The notes under the pieces were generated by a model. The model worked only from the letters and a program-made list of their open reading frames with translations. It had not been told where the DNA came from and ran no database searches. A program made the position numbers and the translations under genes. Below, piece after piece: positions 1-9,440 of a stretch of DNA of 64,000 nucleotides. How positions within the stretch are numbered: the stretch's first letter is position 1; each line of letters begins with the position of its first letter. Source of the stretch: Zeus faber (Eukaryota; Chordata; Actinopteri; Zeiformes; Zeidae); NCBI GenBank assembly GCA_960531495.1, contig CAUIJY010000075.1:1984001-2048000 (forward strand), given 5' to 3'.

Positions 1-150
1 CTTACAGAGGAAAAGCTGGAACTCTGCCAGATTCCTAGGACCTTTCCAGCAGGGTTAGGGACCCGCACCACTGCAGCAGCAGTTAAGGTGGTAGAACGAC
101 CAATATGGATACACGTATCTCATCGCAAGAAAGTTCCTACTCCCCTCTAG
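1..150 (+). pseudogene. Retroviral-type integrase C-terminal remnant (pol end), frameshifted
   Basis: Two overlapping plus-strand frames look like the extreme C-terminus of a vertebrate retrovirus-type integrase. The frame starting at base 2 carries a WNSARFLGPFQ-like block before a stop. The frame starting at base 1 carries KVVERPIWIHVSH and runs to a TAG at 148-150. This pairing, a GPFQ strand followed by an AVKV...WIHVSHCK-type strand, is typical of the SH3-like integrase tail of endogenous retroviruses and chromoviral Gypsy pol, with Arg where a Cys is usual (SHRKKV). The split over two frames means an indel has broken it. The rest of the element would lie left of the window. The call rests on motif memory over about 45 codons. 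Confidence 0.35.
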
Positions 151-841
151 GTACTCGTTGAGGAGACAACGTGAGTGTACGCTGAACGCTGCTCACCCTG
201 CAACTGCGATGGAACCACTTCAACCATACCTACATAGGCTACTTGGGTTACTGCCATTCCCCTTACCACAGCCGAAGAAATGTGTGTTTTGGAAGCAGTT
301 ATCGAAGGGGCTTTCTACACCAACATTGGCGCCCCACAGACGGCTCCACCGCTGGACTTCTGCTCCACATTTGATTACACCTGGCCACTTCCCACCTTGT
401 TATATGGTCATCATTTTCCTTGGCCCCTCCATCAAAAGGACACAGATAAAACAATATCTCTGTATAAATGTATTGTACTCAATTTATACATCATTTTCTG
501 ATCCCTTTGCCTCAATTATATTATACTTAAGCATTATTGCATTTTCCTTTTGTATCATTCCACTGGGAACAACAGAAGGGAGTGTGAGAGAAAAATGATG
601 ATCAAGGTTAATGAATGATATAATTCTACCACCAAGTGATGTCTGAATGCTGAGGCATATGTTTGTTTGGTGACGCCCGACTCTTTCACAGGAGATCTTA
701 CATTCCTGTATATCACTGTCACGAAAGTTTTAGTCGTTATCTCAGTTTTTCTAGATCGTAAAAGGACCATTTGTGTAAACACTCAACGTATGCTTTCCCG
801 GCACTGAAAGTGTTCTACGTTTTTCTTTGTTAAAAAATGTT
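151..841. other. No recognisable gene
   Basis: Open frames here (for example 158-598 on plus, 555-782 on minus) have no recognisable domain and look like chance frames. The segment may include degraded retroelement DNA downstream of the integrase remnant, but I see no env-like motif, LTR or polypurine tract that would support it. Confidence 0.4.
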
Positions 842-1493
842 CTCAGCTATCACCTGTTCCACTGATAGAAGTGACATCAATTGTTCCCATGACAGAACTG
901 CTAGCGTCAAGCTCTGCTGCAACATCAGAAAACACTGTAGCACTCTCCATATCAGGATAATAAGGAGCAGCATCACTCTGACCTTTGACAAATGTTTGAG
1001 AGCGCTGCTATTCCTTCACAAGAACTGGCACATCACTGGCAGGTGTGGCTTTGAAGACACCTCCACAACGGTTGGTGCTGCCTTCCCCTAAAAAAAAGCA
1101 AGAGAATGGAATGCATGGACAAAATAAAACTAAAATGAAGTACTACTATCAAAAATGTCATTGAAAAAAGAAGAAAAACAACGAACAAAGCAAACCTGCT
1201 CCGTTCCCAGTGTCCTCTTGGAGGCAGTAGCTTTCTGCCAATGTCCCACCGTGGCTTTCCCATGTAAGCAAAGCAAAATTTTCTTGATATAAAATTGATA
1301 TACAATTGTTGATATAAAAACAATATAAAATTCTCCACACTGGACAGCGCTAGAAAGATGCGATGGAACAAGTTGATAACGGGATGGATCATTCCGGCGA
1401 CGCTACTGGTGTTGTGTCCACCTGTGAAATCATAGAGCAAAATGTCGATTTAAGACAATGTCTTGACAAAAGGCCAACTAAAAGCACTAACTA

Positions 1494-1521
1494 CTAAACT
1501 AAACTAAACTAAACTAAACTA
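1494..1521. repeat. (TAAAC)n microsatellite
   Basis: About five tandem copies of a TAAAC/ACTAA pentamer. Confidence 0.8.
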
Positions 1522-1671
1522 CTAACTAAAAAGAGAATAAAAAAACCAACAAACTGCAGAAAATCTCCTGGATACAAAACAATAGAGGACGGTTGAGGGG
1601 AGCCGACAGCAGAATCAACTGTAGCCCGGAGCGCTCACTGGTAAGTTGTTCAGTTAATTAAAGTGTGTTAG

Positions 1672-1674
<3 letters not shown>

Positions 1675-1709
<35 letters not shown>
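1675..1709. repeat. (TG)n dinucleotide microsatellite
   Basis: About 17 uninterrupted TG units. It lies between the last two coding blocks of the SGNH-like pseudogene, in what would be an intron. Confidence 0.95.
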
Positions 1710-1711
<2 letters not shown>

Positions 1712-2757
1712 ATGTCCATATGTTTCATAACAAACATATTAAAATTGTTTAATGAAAATCGGTACACTTTGAGTGAATATCAGAGACTATCACAGTTTCC
1801 AGAGGGTCTTACCCCAACAATAACAGTGTGCAACCGATTATCTTTCTGCCCCTTCCAACCAGTCTCCACTCAAAAGGGTTAGGTGAAGGATGAGGCACGA
1901 TGAGCTCTCCCTTCACAACCACTTTTGGAGAGAATGTTGGAAGTGACCTGCCGGGAGAAACCTTTGACTTTCGTGCTGTTGGCGGCGCTGTTGTCTCCAG
2001 TTGGCGATAAGCAGCATTTCACAGCAATGTCACAGGGCCATGGTTTCACAACATAGCAAAGTTATTCATAAAATAGCCATCACGTGACATGACAACAAAT
2101 TGTACAATTGTACTTACACCATCTCTGCTTCACAGCTCTGGGTGGTTCAATGGGAAGTGGTTGGCTGCAGAAAAGTACTTGATGCCTTAAAACAACGATT
2201 AGGACGAATAGAAATATGCATACATAGATGTCAACTTTGTTCATTAGAAATATTTATTGAATTGGTTTGTCTAAAAATATATACTCCGTTATACATTTAA
2301 CTGTACTAAAATTAAAATATGCTTCCCATGCATGCCGCCACAGGATGGTATTCCTCACGGAGCAAATAGTCAGACGCGGAAGGAAGTCCAGGACAAACAC
2401 CTATACAAACACACAAAAAAAAAAAGGTGTTTATTACAGTACATTTGTTTTCAAAATGTAAAATATGTTCTGCAGAGCTCACAAAGCAAAAGTATTAATA
2501 GTACCAATACTACCAAAAATGTACTAAACATGAAGCGTAGCTTTGGCCAGCGACTGCAGACACTGACCAGGAGGCTGCGAAAGTCTACTGCTGCCTCGTC
2601 GATGGTCCTGCTGGCCGTCAAGTCGCTGCTAGGGGCTACAACACAAACTGCGTCAGGTCTCCGAGACAAAAAAGCATTCAGTACCTCGGTCCCCTGGCAT
2701 CTTCACAAATCCATCCACAATGCTCCGTAGATGGGAGTCACCAACAAGAAGTACAAA

Positions 2758-3247
2758 CTAGAAACATAGAAAGTCTTTTTTTTTCATGAAAATCACAACT
2801 TTTGTCTTCAAGTATTGTTCATAAATAATCAAACAAAAATACCTTCTTATCTGGAGACTCTGCTGTAATGACCAGCTTGTGGCTTCGTCCAGTCACGGTG
2901 GAAATTGGCTACAGGCGCACTTTCTGGTGATCACCTGTTTCTTAACAGACAAAAACCCAAAATAAATACTACTGACTTTCCACGAGGCTTCTAAAAGTGT
3001 TGAGGCACAATAGATAAATAAGAACAGCACAAGACACTAATTCGACAATAACATTTTGAAATGGCTCCATAACTTAGAAACTGATCATTTTCTAGAACAA
3101 GTGTACTGCAATTTAAAGCATCCAAAAACCTTACTGCTGGCTGTAAAGGTGAAACTATTTTTTCTATTGATTGGTCTATAGACCATCATATCGGTTAGTC
3201 AATTAACTCTACAAGTACCAGCAGAATGTAGAGAAATAGCTGTTGCT
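2758..3247. other. No recognisable feature
   Basis: AT-rich sequence without a convincing frame or repeat. Any upstream exons of the minus-strand SGNH-like pseudogene should lie here, but none could be recognised. Confidence 0.4.
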
Positions 3248-3325
3248 TGAATGTTATTCTCCCTTGTAAGTCGCTTTGGATAAAAGCATCTGCTTAATGA
3301 CTAAATGTAAATGTAAATGTAAATA
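3248..3325 (+). mobile_element. 3' tail of an L2-clade LINE (or a SINE sharing that tail)
   Basis: The hairpin GCTTTGGATAAAAGC (3273-3287) has the GGATA loop described for the conserved 3' end of eel UnaL2, recognised by the L2 reverse transcriptase. It is followed by CTGCTTAATGACTAAATG and a short TGTAAA-type tail. The same tail ends the large L2 element at 14320-14394, with a few differences (AAGCATCTG here, AAGCGTCTG there). No body of a LINE is visible upstream, so this is a strongly 5'-truncated copy or a SINE. Confidence 0.8.
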
Positions 3326-4234
3326 ACAAGAATATAAACAATTAACAAAATGCAGACAAATAATAGACAGGAATACGAAGGTACGCCCCCCATTGCATGC
3401 TGGGGTTTTCACGTGGCATACCCCATGCTAACGCGTCCTTGTGTCTCGTAAAACGTTGAGTGTTGAGTACATAAATCACGGATCATTTTTTGATGATACA
3501 AAAACTACTTTAAAAAATGATAACCCTCAAAAAGATTTTAGACCTGAATTTTTGAGCCTCATGGGAACCCCACCTGACTTTTTGATTACACAGGGGACCC
3601 ACCATGTTATGGTCTATTGACATGCAAACTTTGACACTGAACACTTTTTTTAATCAATAGGTCAGATTCTGATTGAAAAATATAAACCTTCCAAAAGTAC
3701 AATTATTAATTTGAAAGGATATACAACCAATTTAAGAAATCAGGCCTCAGGCCAACACCACTTAAACATATCAAAAATTGGAAAGTAAAGATTATTTTTC
3801 TACCTAGGCACGCTGTAAGTAAATGTAGTAAATTTGAGCATATTATGCAGATCATTTTCGACTTAAATACCGGTTCATCAATTGATTTCCAGATAAGTAT
3901 GACAAATACCACATATACTTTAAAAGAGAGCACAGAATCAATTGTTATTGAATTTGATGGTTTTGACAGTATAATATTTTCTTCCAAACTTAATCGAACG
4001 GGGAATAAACCTACACCCACTGTACAAAAGGTAGATAAAAAATTACAATTATTTATTATAAAATAAAAAGGAGCAGATGGCACAAGAAAACAAACAAGGG
4101 CTCACACAGGGCTTAGTAAGTCTCCTGATATGCTTTGTAACAAAGAAAAAGTGCAATGTATTCACGCGGGGGAAGAGTAGTATGGTGGTAAACCCTGACC
4201 TTTGGCCTTTGCCTGCACCTAACTATCCATTTTC
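3326..4234. other. No recognisable gene
   Basis: AT-rich DNA. Opposing open frames at 3706-4083 (minus) and 3845-4066 (plus) overlap each other and match no family I know. One strand is probably the shadow of the other, or both are chance. Confidence 0.4.
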
Positions 4235-4636
4235 AATTAATCTGCTGATAAAAACCTACCCTACGGTGGTCGGCAGGAAAACTCACTGCAAATAGACAAA
4301 ACACAAGCAAATTCAGAAAACATCATCATCAATTTGACAACACAGGCAAGAGATGCAAAACAATGGAAACATTTGCACAGAAACAAACTTAAAAGCAATT
4401 CACCACGGACACTTCATTTGGGGAATATATCAGATATGATACACAAACATTTCTTGATGTTTTTATTTTAAGTTTGTTCCTTCGTGAACTTTTCCATTGT
4501 GTTGTTGCCTGTGTTGTCAAATTGATGATGACATTTTCTAAATTTGCTTGCGTTTTGTCTATTTACATGTATTTTCTTTAGTTGTAGAGTTTTCCCGTTG
4601 GCCACCGTAGAGTCAGTTGTTATCAGCAGATGAATT
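4235..4636. mobile_element. Foldback / MITE-like inverted-repeat element
   Basis: The arms 4235-4390 and 4470-4636 are reverse complements of each other with scattered mismatches and small indels, around a spacer of about 80 bp. Matching blocks include TCTGCTGATAA against TTATCAGCAGA, CTACGGTGG against CCACCGTAG, and ATCAATTTGACAACACAGGC against its complement. Outside the hairpin a further imperfect direct repeat (GGCCTTTGCCTGCACCTAAC near 4204 and GGCCTTTGACTGCACCTAAC near 4644) flanks both sides. This could be a long imperfect target duplication, part of the element, or part of a nested insertion. No transposase frame is present, so it would be non-autonomous. Superfamily unknown. Confidence 0.6.
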
Positions 4637-4844
4637 GACTTGCGGCCTTTGACTGCACCTAACTACTAATTATCAATGTTTTCGCCTGATAAAATCAATA
4701 ACTAGTTGAACTCCAGTGTATACCTGGGTACTCAGGATGCCAACGAACAACACAAACATCATCAAAAATGAAGTTGCATCAAATGAACCAACATTTTTGA
4801 GCAACGTGAACCAACATGTTTGAGCAAATGCTTTAACAACTCTA

Positions 4845-5068
4845 TTAATAAATTCTTCTCGCACTTTCGCATTGGATGGCAGTGATACGATTTTTTACAT
4901 AGTACTTCAATGCAGTCCAGCTTCGCTGGTTTAGAGCTTCAGGTGAAGCTCTAATACATGCATCACACTCAGTCCTTCCCGGCACTTTACCACTTTCAAT
5001 GAAAGCCTTCAGGTTCTTTTCCACCGCATGGACCTCCTCAGGTAACCACCTCCTTCTCTCAGAGATTT
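4845..5068 (-). pseudogene. Orphan C-terminal exon of a SANT/Myb-like multicopy fish protein
   Basis: A pyrimidine-rich tract ending in TATCTTAG (AG at 5069-5070) is followed by a frame reading ERRRWLPEEVHAVEKNL, then a KVPGRTECDACI block and WTALKYYVKNRI, and closing at a stop (4845-4847) after CESARRIY. The layout of basic cluster, W-x-x-EEV, charged helix, KVPG-x-x-ECDACI block and W-x-A-x-K-Y-Y-V-K-N-R resembles terminal exons of multicopy zinc-finger or transposon-associated proteins of teleosts, as far as I recall. No upstream exon is evident within several kilobases on the minus strand, so it may be a gene fragment. Intact frame, clean acceptor and amino-acid composition favour real coding origin. 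Confidence 0.4.
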
Positions 5069-5886
5069 CTAAGATAGAAATAGAAATGTAAAAGGACAAA
5101 TACAATTAGGAGTGTAGACCAGGTCTTTCAATCGCTGTATCTTTTGGTTACTCTATTCTCAATTCAGAATCAGAAATGGAAAAAATGGGGTATGAGTGGT
5201 TTTCAAATTTTGCTTTTTTGGAGATACAAAAATCAAAATTGAAAAATTATTTTTCCATTTCATGACCAAAGGATGAGTGAAATTTAAAATCAGGTTTGAC
5301 TTTCATTTTTTTTTTATTTCAATAGGAAAAAATAAAATCACAACAACATCATACAACAACATACACACCGATCAGCCACAACATTAGAACCAGTTACAAC
5401 TATTTAGGACTCCAAAATTCAGTGGTACATTTCTCATGCTGCTAAATCACCTCCATACAGCAATGTGTATGAACCAGCAAAATGGGATGCTGTGATTGTT
5501 CCAGATGTCCCACATGATCGCGACTTTATAAATGTTATCTTTTACTGTTTATCCTTAAAGTCAGGCACTGCCCGAGGATAACAGATATCATTGCAGAAAA
5601 TATTCTATTTCAGCAGGCAACCACTTGTACAGCCGGCCCACCCAAATGACAGAGAGCACATATTGCTTTCATAAGTTAAAAAACAAAAAAACAAAACGCA
5701 CAGCACAAACACAGTAAATATGAAAAAAAAATCGATAAGCCACGAACAACGTGCACACACGATGTAGGTCGCCCGCTGACTGACGCCGACGCGCCAACTA
5801 CAAATTTCCACGGTCGTATCTTGGAGCAGTCAGTCGTAAGACGATGCTAATTTTCGCGACTATCGTATCTTGGATTAGTAAGTAGA
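5069..5886. other. Intergenic DNA with a possible Tc1/mariner terminal fragment
   Basis: At 5363-5392 the string ACACCGATCAGCCACAACAT resembles the terminal inverted repeat of a widespread fish Tc1/mariner family, recognised from memory. No transposase and no matching opposite end are seen, so at most a fragment remains. Nothing else is recognisable, and the minus-strand frame at 5605-5811 has no family resemblance. Confidence 0.3.
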
Positions 5887-5912
5887 TGCAGTCATAAGTC
5901 GAGGTACCATTG
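5887..5912. mobile_element. Possible pogo/Tigger-like terminal inverted repeat end
   Basis: CATAAGTCGAGGTACCATTG followed by TA looks like the inner-to-outer reading of a Tigger/pogo-type TIR (complement beginning CAATGGTACCTCGAC) next to a TA target site. An opposite end was not found. The DNA just inside (5812-5886) contains repeated TCGTATCTTGGA words consistent with a degraded non-autonomous copy. Confidence 0.3.
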
Positions 5913-6739
5913 TACCTTCAAATAAAGTCTAAACTGGCAAAAAACAGTCCGGACTCTCTCAGCACGCTTTGGTGGAGAACCGATCAAGTGAAACTTAGCT
6001 AGCGGGTCCGTCTGTCTGTTTGAAAACCGTCTCTCTCTCACAGTACCGTCTCCCTGCACCAACACACAGTAAACTAAATCTAAATGCTAGTTAACACTCC
6101 ACTCCAACACACATTTAACTAAAGCTAGATACTGTGCATGTTAAAAACGGCTTTATAAAATAAAACAAAGTCATTAACTTTTGCATGCATAATCTCTCCG
6201 TGTTATATCGTGTTATAACACAAAACTGCTAGCATTTAACAGCAAAAACGTGTAACAATTGAAAAGTTAACTTTCTAAAACATTTTTTTTTCGTGCACTT
6301 ACTCTATATCCATTTTATTGCCCCCGTTCTTCTTCTGCTGTTTCAATATTGGGCACAGTCACGGCATGAGGAGATAGGGTAAATATAGTGTGCTTCTCTC
6401 AGACGTTCTCCTCCCGCAATGCGGAAGCTTCTCCAAAAAATTACTCCATCCAAATAAATTATTTTAATATATTTTAATAATGCATTCCCAAAATTATTAT
6501 TACATCATGCTAATGTGATCGTACAAAATATACCATTAAGATATTAAAAAAAACGTCTATAATGACGCATTTTGATAACCAAATTATTATTTATTATTAT
6601 GAATACGTGGATTATTCTTTGTAAAGAAGAACGATTGGGCATTAATTTAATGAGATTAAGTTTATCGCTGTTCGGCATAATTATTAAAATTACTACTATT
6701 CATTGTAGGATAAGATAGTAATCTTTATTAATGAGGGCA
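5913..6739. other. No recognisable feature
   Basis: Mostly AT-rich DNA, including an ATT/TTA-rich stretch at about 6460-6720. No frame or repeat I can assign. Confidence 0.4.
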
Positions 6740-7000
6740 TCAGACTCCCTGGACTCCTGCCGAAACGCTGACGGAGGGAGAGCGAGGGGTAACGCAGGTA
6801 GCCGAGCTCGCTAATGATCCTTCCCCGTAAACACCCCGTGGAGGTGATTTAGCTACGTCGCCTTCAGCCGTGCGCCACATTTCCCGGCCCCGCTCCTTGT
6901 AAAGCTCTGAGTCTGCCTACCCCCACCACCCGACTCCACTACCGCCGCCAAGCTTGCACGTCAATGCCGGGCTTCGTCATCGTCGACAGGTGAACCCAAC
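6740..7000 (+). promoter_or_regulatory. GC-rich segment, possible CpG-island promoter / first exon
   Basis: The base composition changes sharply from the AT-rich DNA on the left, with many CpG dinucleotides. At 6964 an ATG in moderate context opens MPGFVIVD and runs directly into GACAG/GTGAAC, a canonical-looking donor at 6990-6991. Unspliced, the frame would stop at once. This is what a short first coding exon would look like, but no downstream exon was found before the Gypsy element, and the family is not recognised. Confidence 0.2.
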
Positions 7001-7161
7001 TTGGCCCCTGTAACCCGTGAGATTGTTCCGCCACACACACACTTTGTTTATCCCCCCTATTATAAAAAAAAAACAACACAACGGGCCGTGTCGGCCAGGG
7101 GATGTGTGCAGCGGTGGACTCTGGCCACACACAGAAGCAGGATGGCAAGCTCCCTGCTAAA

Positions 7162-7182
7162 GGGGGGGGGGGGGGGGGGGGG
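7162..7182. repeat. Poly(G) run of 21
   Basis: Twenty-one consecutive G on the plus strand, a homopolymer length prone to slippage and sequencing error and able in principle to form G-quadruplexes. Confidence 0.95.
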
Positions 7183-7396
7183 TCAGAAGGACCCTGGATG
7201 GCAGGGGAGCTCGGAGGGTGGGGGCAAACGAGCGTCCGCCCGCTGAACGTTGACAGCCTTTAGCAGCAGAACAACTGCACGGCAGCTCTGCTGGGACACG
7301 AGGAGCTGCTGGAGAGCTACTGGAGAGCTGAAGGCTGCGGCATGAGAGGAATTCATAACACAAGGCGGCTTCAGCTGTGTTGATATGACTTGCATC

Positions 7397-7553
7397 ATTG
7401 TGTGTGTGTGTATGTGTGCCGGGACGGTTTGTTATGTGAATGTGTGTGGTGGGAGAGGATATACACAGTGCTGTGAGTGCGTATGGGTAGTACGTAGTCC
7501 TGTTTAAACCACAGTGTATAGGTTAACATGACTGTGTGTGTATACATACTGGA
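7397..7553. repeat. TG-rich degenerate repeat left of the Gypsy element
   Basis: Irregular TG-rich DNA containing TATGTGAATGTGTGTGG and a GTGGGAGAGG block. A related block (CATGTGAATGTGTGTGGGG) lies at about 10040-10070 on the other side of the Gypsy insertion, so the element appears to sit inside a degenerate TG-rich minisatellite. Confidence 0.5.
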
Positions 7554-7558
7554 TGTAC

Positions 7559-7931
7559 TGTCACGACCAGAACAGGGAGGAACCCAAACGCACGACACAG
7601 GGACACGGGAGGCAGGCAAATAATAAAGTGATGTTTATTAACCGGGACGGTGGAGCTGGCCGGGGGGACCTGGTCGGGGGGGATGGAGCAGGGCAGGACA
7701 GGGACGATGATGACCAGGAGATGGGGTCCAGGATCCGGGTGGAGAGACGGGGAACCAGGCTGGGTGGAGAGTCCTGGTCGACCAGCGGAGACAGACAGGT
7801 GAAGGGAAGGCGAGACAACAAGACATAAACTAGGAACTTGGAACTTGGAACTGGGAACTAGGAACTAGGAAGGGAGCCAATCGCTGACGCGGCTGACGCG
7901 GCGATGCAACTCGGGGAAAGCTAGTTGCTAA
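7559..7931 (-). repeat. Gypsy 3' LTR (truncated, lacks start of U3)
   Basis: It matches the other LTR from TGTCACGACC up to GGGGAAAGCTAGTTG, then changes directly into reverse-transcriptase sequence. About 130 bp of the U3 end are missing, lost in the same deletion that removed most of pol. It contains TTTATT at 7634-7639 (AATAAA on the coding strand) and a GACGCGGCT duplication absent from the other LTR. Confidence 0.85.
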
Positions 7932-7936
7932 CCTCC

Positions 7937-8471
7937 CGTTAATTAGGGCCTGGAAGACCGCTGGGGCATTTGACAGCCCAAAGGGCATAACAAGGTACTC
8001 AAAGTGACCGAGCGGGGTGTTAAAGGCAGTCTTCCACTCGTCCCCTTTGCGGATGCGGACCAGGTGGTAAGCGTTGCGGAGGTCCAGCTTGGAAAAGTGG
8101 GTGGCCCCCTGGATGGGGACGAAGACTGAATCCATCAGGGGCAAGGGGTACTTGTCTTTGATCGTGATATCGTTCAGTCCCCTGAAATCGACGCAAGGAC
8201 GGAGGGTCTTGTCCTTCTCCGCAACAAAGAAGAACCCTGCGCCTAGCGGAGAAAACGAGGGACGAGTAATCCTGGCAGCGAGAGAGTCGCGGATGTGAGT
8301 CTCCATGGCCTCCTGTTCAGACCGGGAGACGTTATACAGGCGACTGCAGGGGAGGGGGGCGCCTGGCAGGAGGTTGATTGCGCAGTCATAGGGGCGATGA
8401 CGTGGTAAGGAGCGGCCGGAGCGTAGCCCTACCGAGGAGTCGCCCTCTCGTGGCCGGACCGGGCAGGTGGC
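7937..8471 (-). pseudogene. pol: Gypsy pol fragment: N-terminal half of reverse transcriptase
   Basis: In the same frame as gag, downstream of its TGA. It begins with [15 protein letters not shown], a conserved segment upstream of RT, then [34 protein letters not shown] (RT motif 1-2), [13 protein letters not shown] (motif A; the metal-binding Asp is in the LDLR context) and [17 protein letters not shown] (motif B). At about 7937 the coding sequence is cut and joined to the LTR, so the YVDD-type motif C is missing. The gag to pol junction near 8410 lacks protease, so there are two internal deletions. No activity is possible. Confidence 0.85.
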
Positions 8472-9419
8472 TCAGAGGTGTCCCAGCCGACCGCAATACA
8501 GAGAGGCACCGGTCTGTAGGCGGCGTGCTCGCTCCTCTGGGTAGATCCGGGAGCGACCAAGCTGCATTGGCTCGGCATCGGAGAGAGTCGGGGGACTTGT
8601 GCGGCGCCCAAGAGTAGCGGGCGCTGGAGACTGGGGCGTGGCCGCCCAGGCGGGAGGCACGGACTGGAGGCTCGCCCCCTCCCTCTCGCGATGGCGCTCC
8701 CGTAGCCGGTTGTCCAGGCGGATTGAGGTCTCCACTAGTTGGTCCAGGTCCGTGGGCTCGTCCCGCCGTGCCAGCTCGTCCCGCAACTCGTCGTTCAGGG
8801 CACGCTGGAACACGTCCTGCAGGGCTCCGTCATTCCAGCCGCTTTCCGCGGCTAGAGTCCGGAACTCGACGACGAGGGAGGCGACGCTACGGGAACCCTG
8901 GCGGAGGGAGAGGAGTCTTCTGGCGGCCTCCTTGCCGCAAACTGGGTGGTCGAAGACTCTCCTCATTTCGCGGGTAAACAGATCGTAGGAGAGACTCACG
9001 GGACCCCCCTGACTCCAAACCGCGGAACCCCAGCCGAGAGCCGCCCCTCTCAGGCAGGAGATGAGGAACGCGATGTGGGCACTATCGGAGTCGTACGACG
9101 ACAGCCGCTGTTGGAAAACCACCGCGCACTGCACAAGGAAGGCGCGGCAGGTGCCGAAATCGCCGTCGTAAGGCGCTGGAGCCGGAACGTGGGGCTCAGG
9201 GGGAACGAGAGAGGCGCTGGGAGCCCTGGTGGGGGAAGGAGGGCAGGTCGGAGGAGCAGGGGAGGCCACGGGGGCCGGAGGGCCCTGCAGGCTGCTGACG
9301 GCCGCAGAGATGGTCCGGAGGTGTTCCGCGATGTCCCGGAGGACCCGGTCATGTTGCCCAAGCAACACTCCCCTGTCCCGGAGTGCGCGGCGGAGCCCTT
9401 CTGTGTCGGCTGGGTCCAT
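8472..9419 (-). pseudogene. gag: Gypsy gag, 315 codons, stopped inside the zinc knuckle
   Basis: The ATG at 9419-9417 opens MDPADTEGLRRAL just after the LTR. Residues 1-85 include a Pro-rich stretch, as in fish Gypsy Gag. Residues 90-230 carry the capsid-like retrotransposon Gag domain (AFLVQCAVVFQQR, FLISCLRGAALGW, SVASLVVEFRTLA). A basic linker leads to EPMQLGRSRIYPEERARRL and then the nucleocapsid knuckle SLYCGRLGHL. The expected C-x2-C-x4-H-x4-C has Ser for the first Cys, and a TGA (8472-8474) falls between the His and the last Cys. Beyond the TGA the same frame continues with ATCPV and into pol. A longer upstream open frame reaching into the LTR is not used here, because the ATG after the LTR matches the family start. 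Confidence 0.85.
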
Positions 9420-9440
9420 GTTTTCCTGGCCAGACCGTAC

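Larger units (their letters stand above)
842..2757 (-). pseudogene. Decayed multi-exon SGNH-hydrolase-like gene of a multicopy teleost family
   Basis: Read on the minus strand, spaced coding blocks follow the order of a multicopy fish protein family I recognise from memory. Block 2757-2541 has LLVGDSHLRSIVDGF (GDS nucleophile block) and [16 protein letters not shown], ending SRWPK. Block 2400-2327 has VFVLDF and LLREEYHPVAA. Block 2185-2118 has HFPL and SRDG. Block about 2040-1813 has NAAYRQLE and VVVKGE...FEWRLVG. A last block, 1087-842, has FKATPASDVPVLVKE and DAAPYYPDMESATVF. AG acceptors after pyrimidine tracts precede four blocks (2758-2759, 2401-2402, 2186-2187, 1088-1089), and GTAAG-type donors follow two (2112-2117, 1807-1812). 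Damage: a deletion and frameshift after VKMP, two expected Trp codons read TGA (2130-2132 and just before NAAYRQLE), a stop after VLVKE, and a donor reading AAG/CTACGC. The SGNH assignment rests on the GDSH motif. Whether the family is cellular or transposon-borne I cannot tell. Confidence 0.45.

Noticed and set aside
1033..1440. Minus-strand 135-codon frame over the last SGNH-like block
   Set aside because: It is out of frame with the family-like FKATPASDVPV reading and runs through the likely intron and acceptor.
3706..4083. Minus-strand 125-codon hydrophobic frame
   Set aside because: Low-complexity AT-rich translation overlapping another open frame on the opposite strand; no splice signals or family resemblance.
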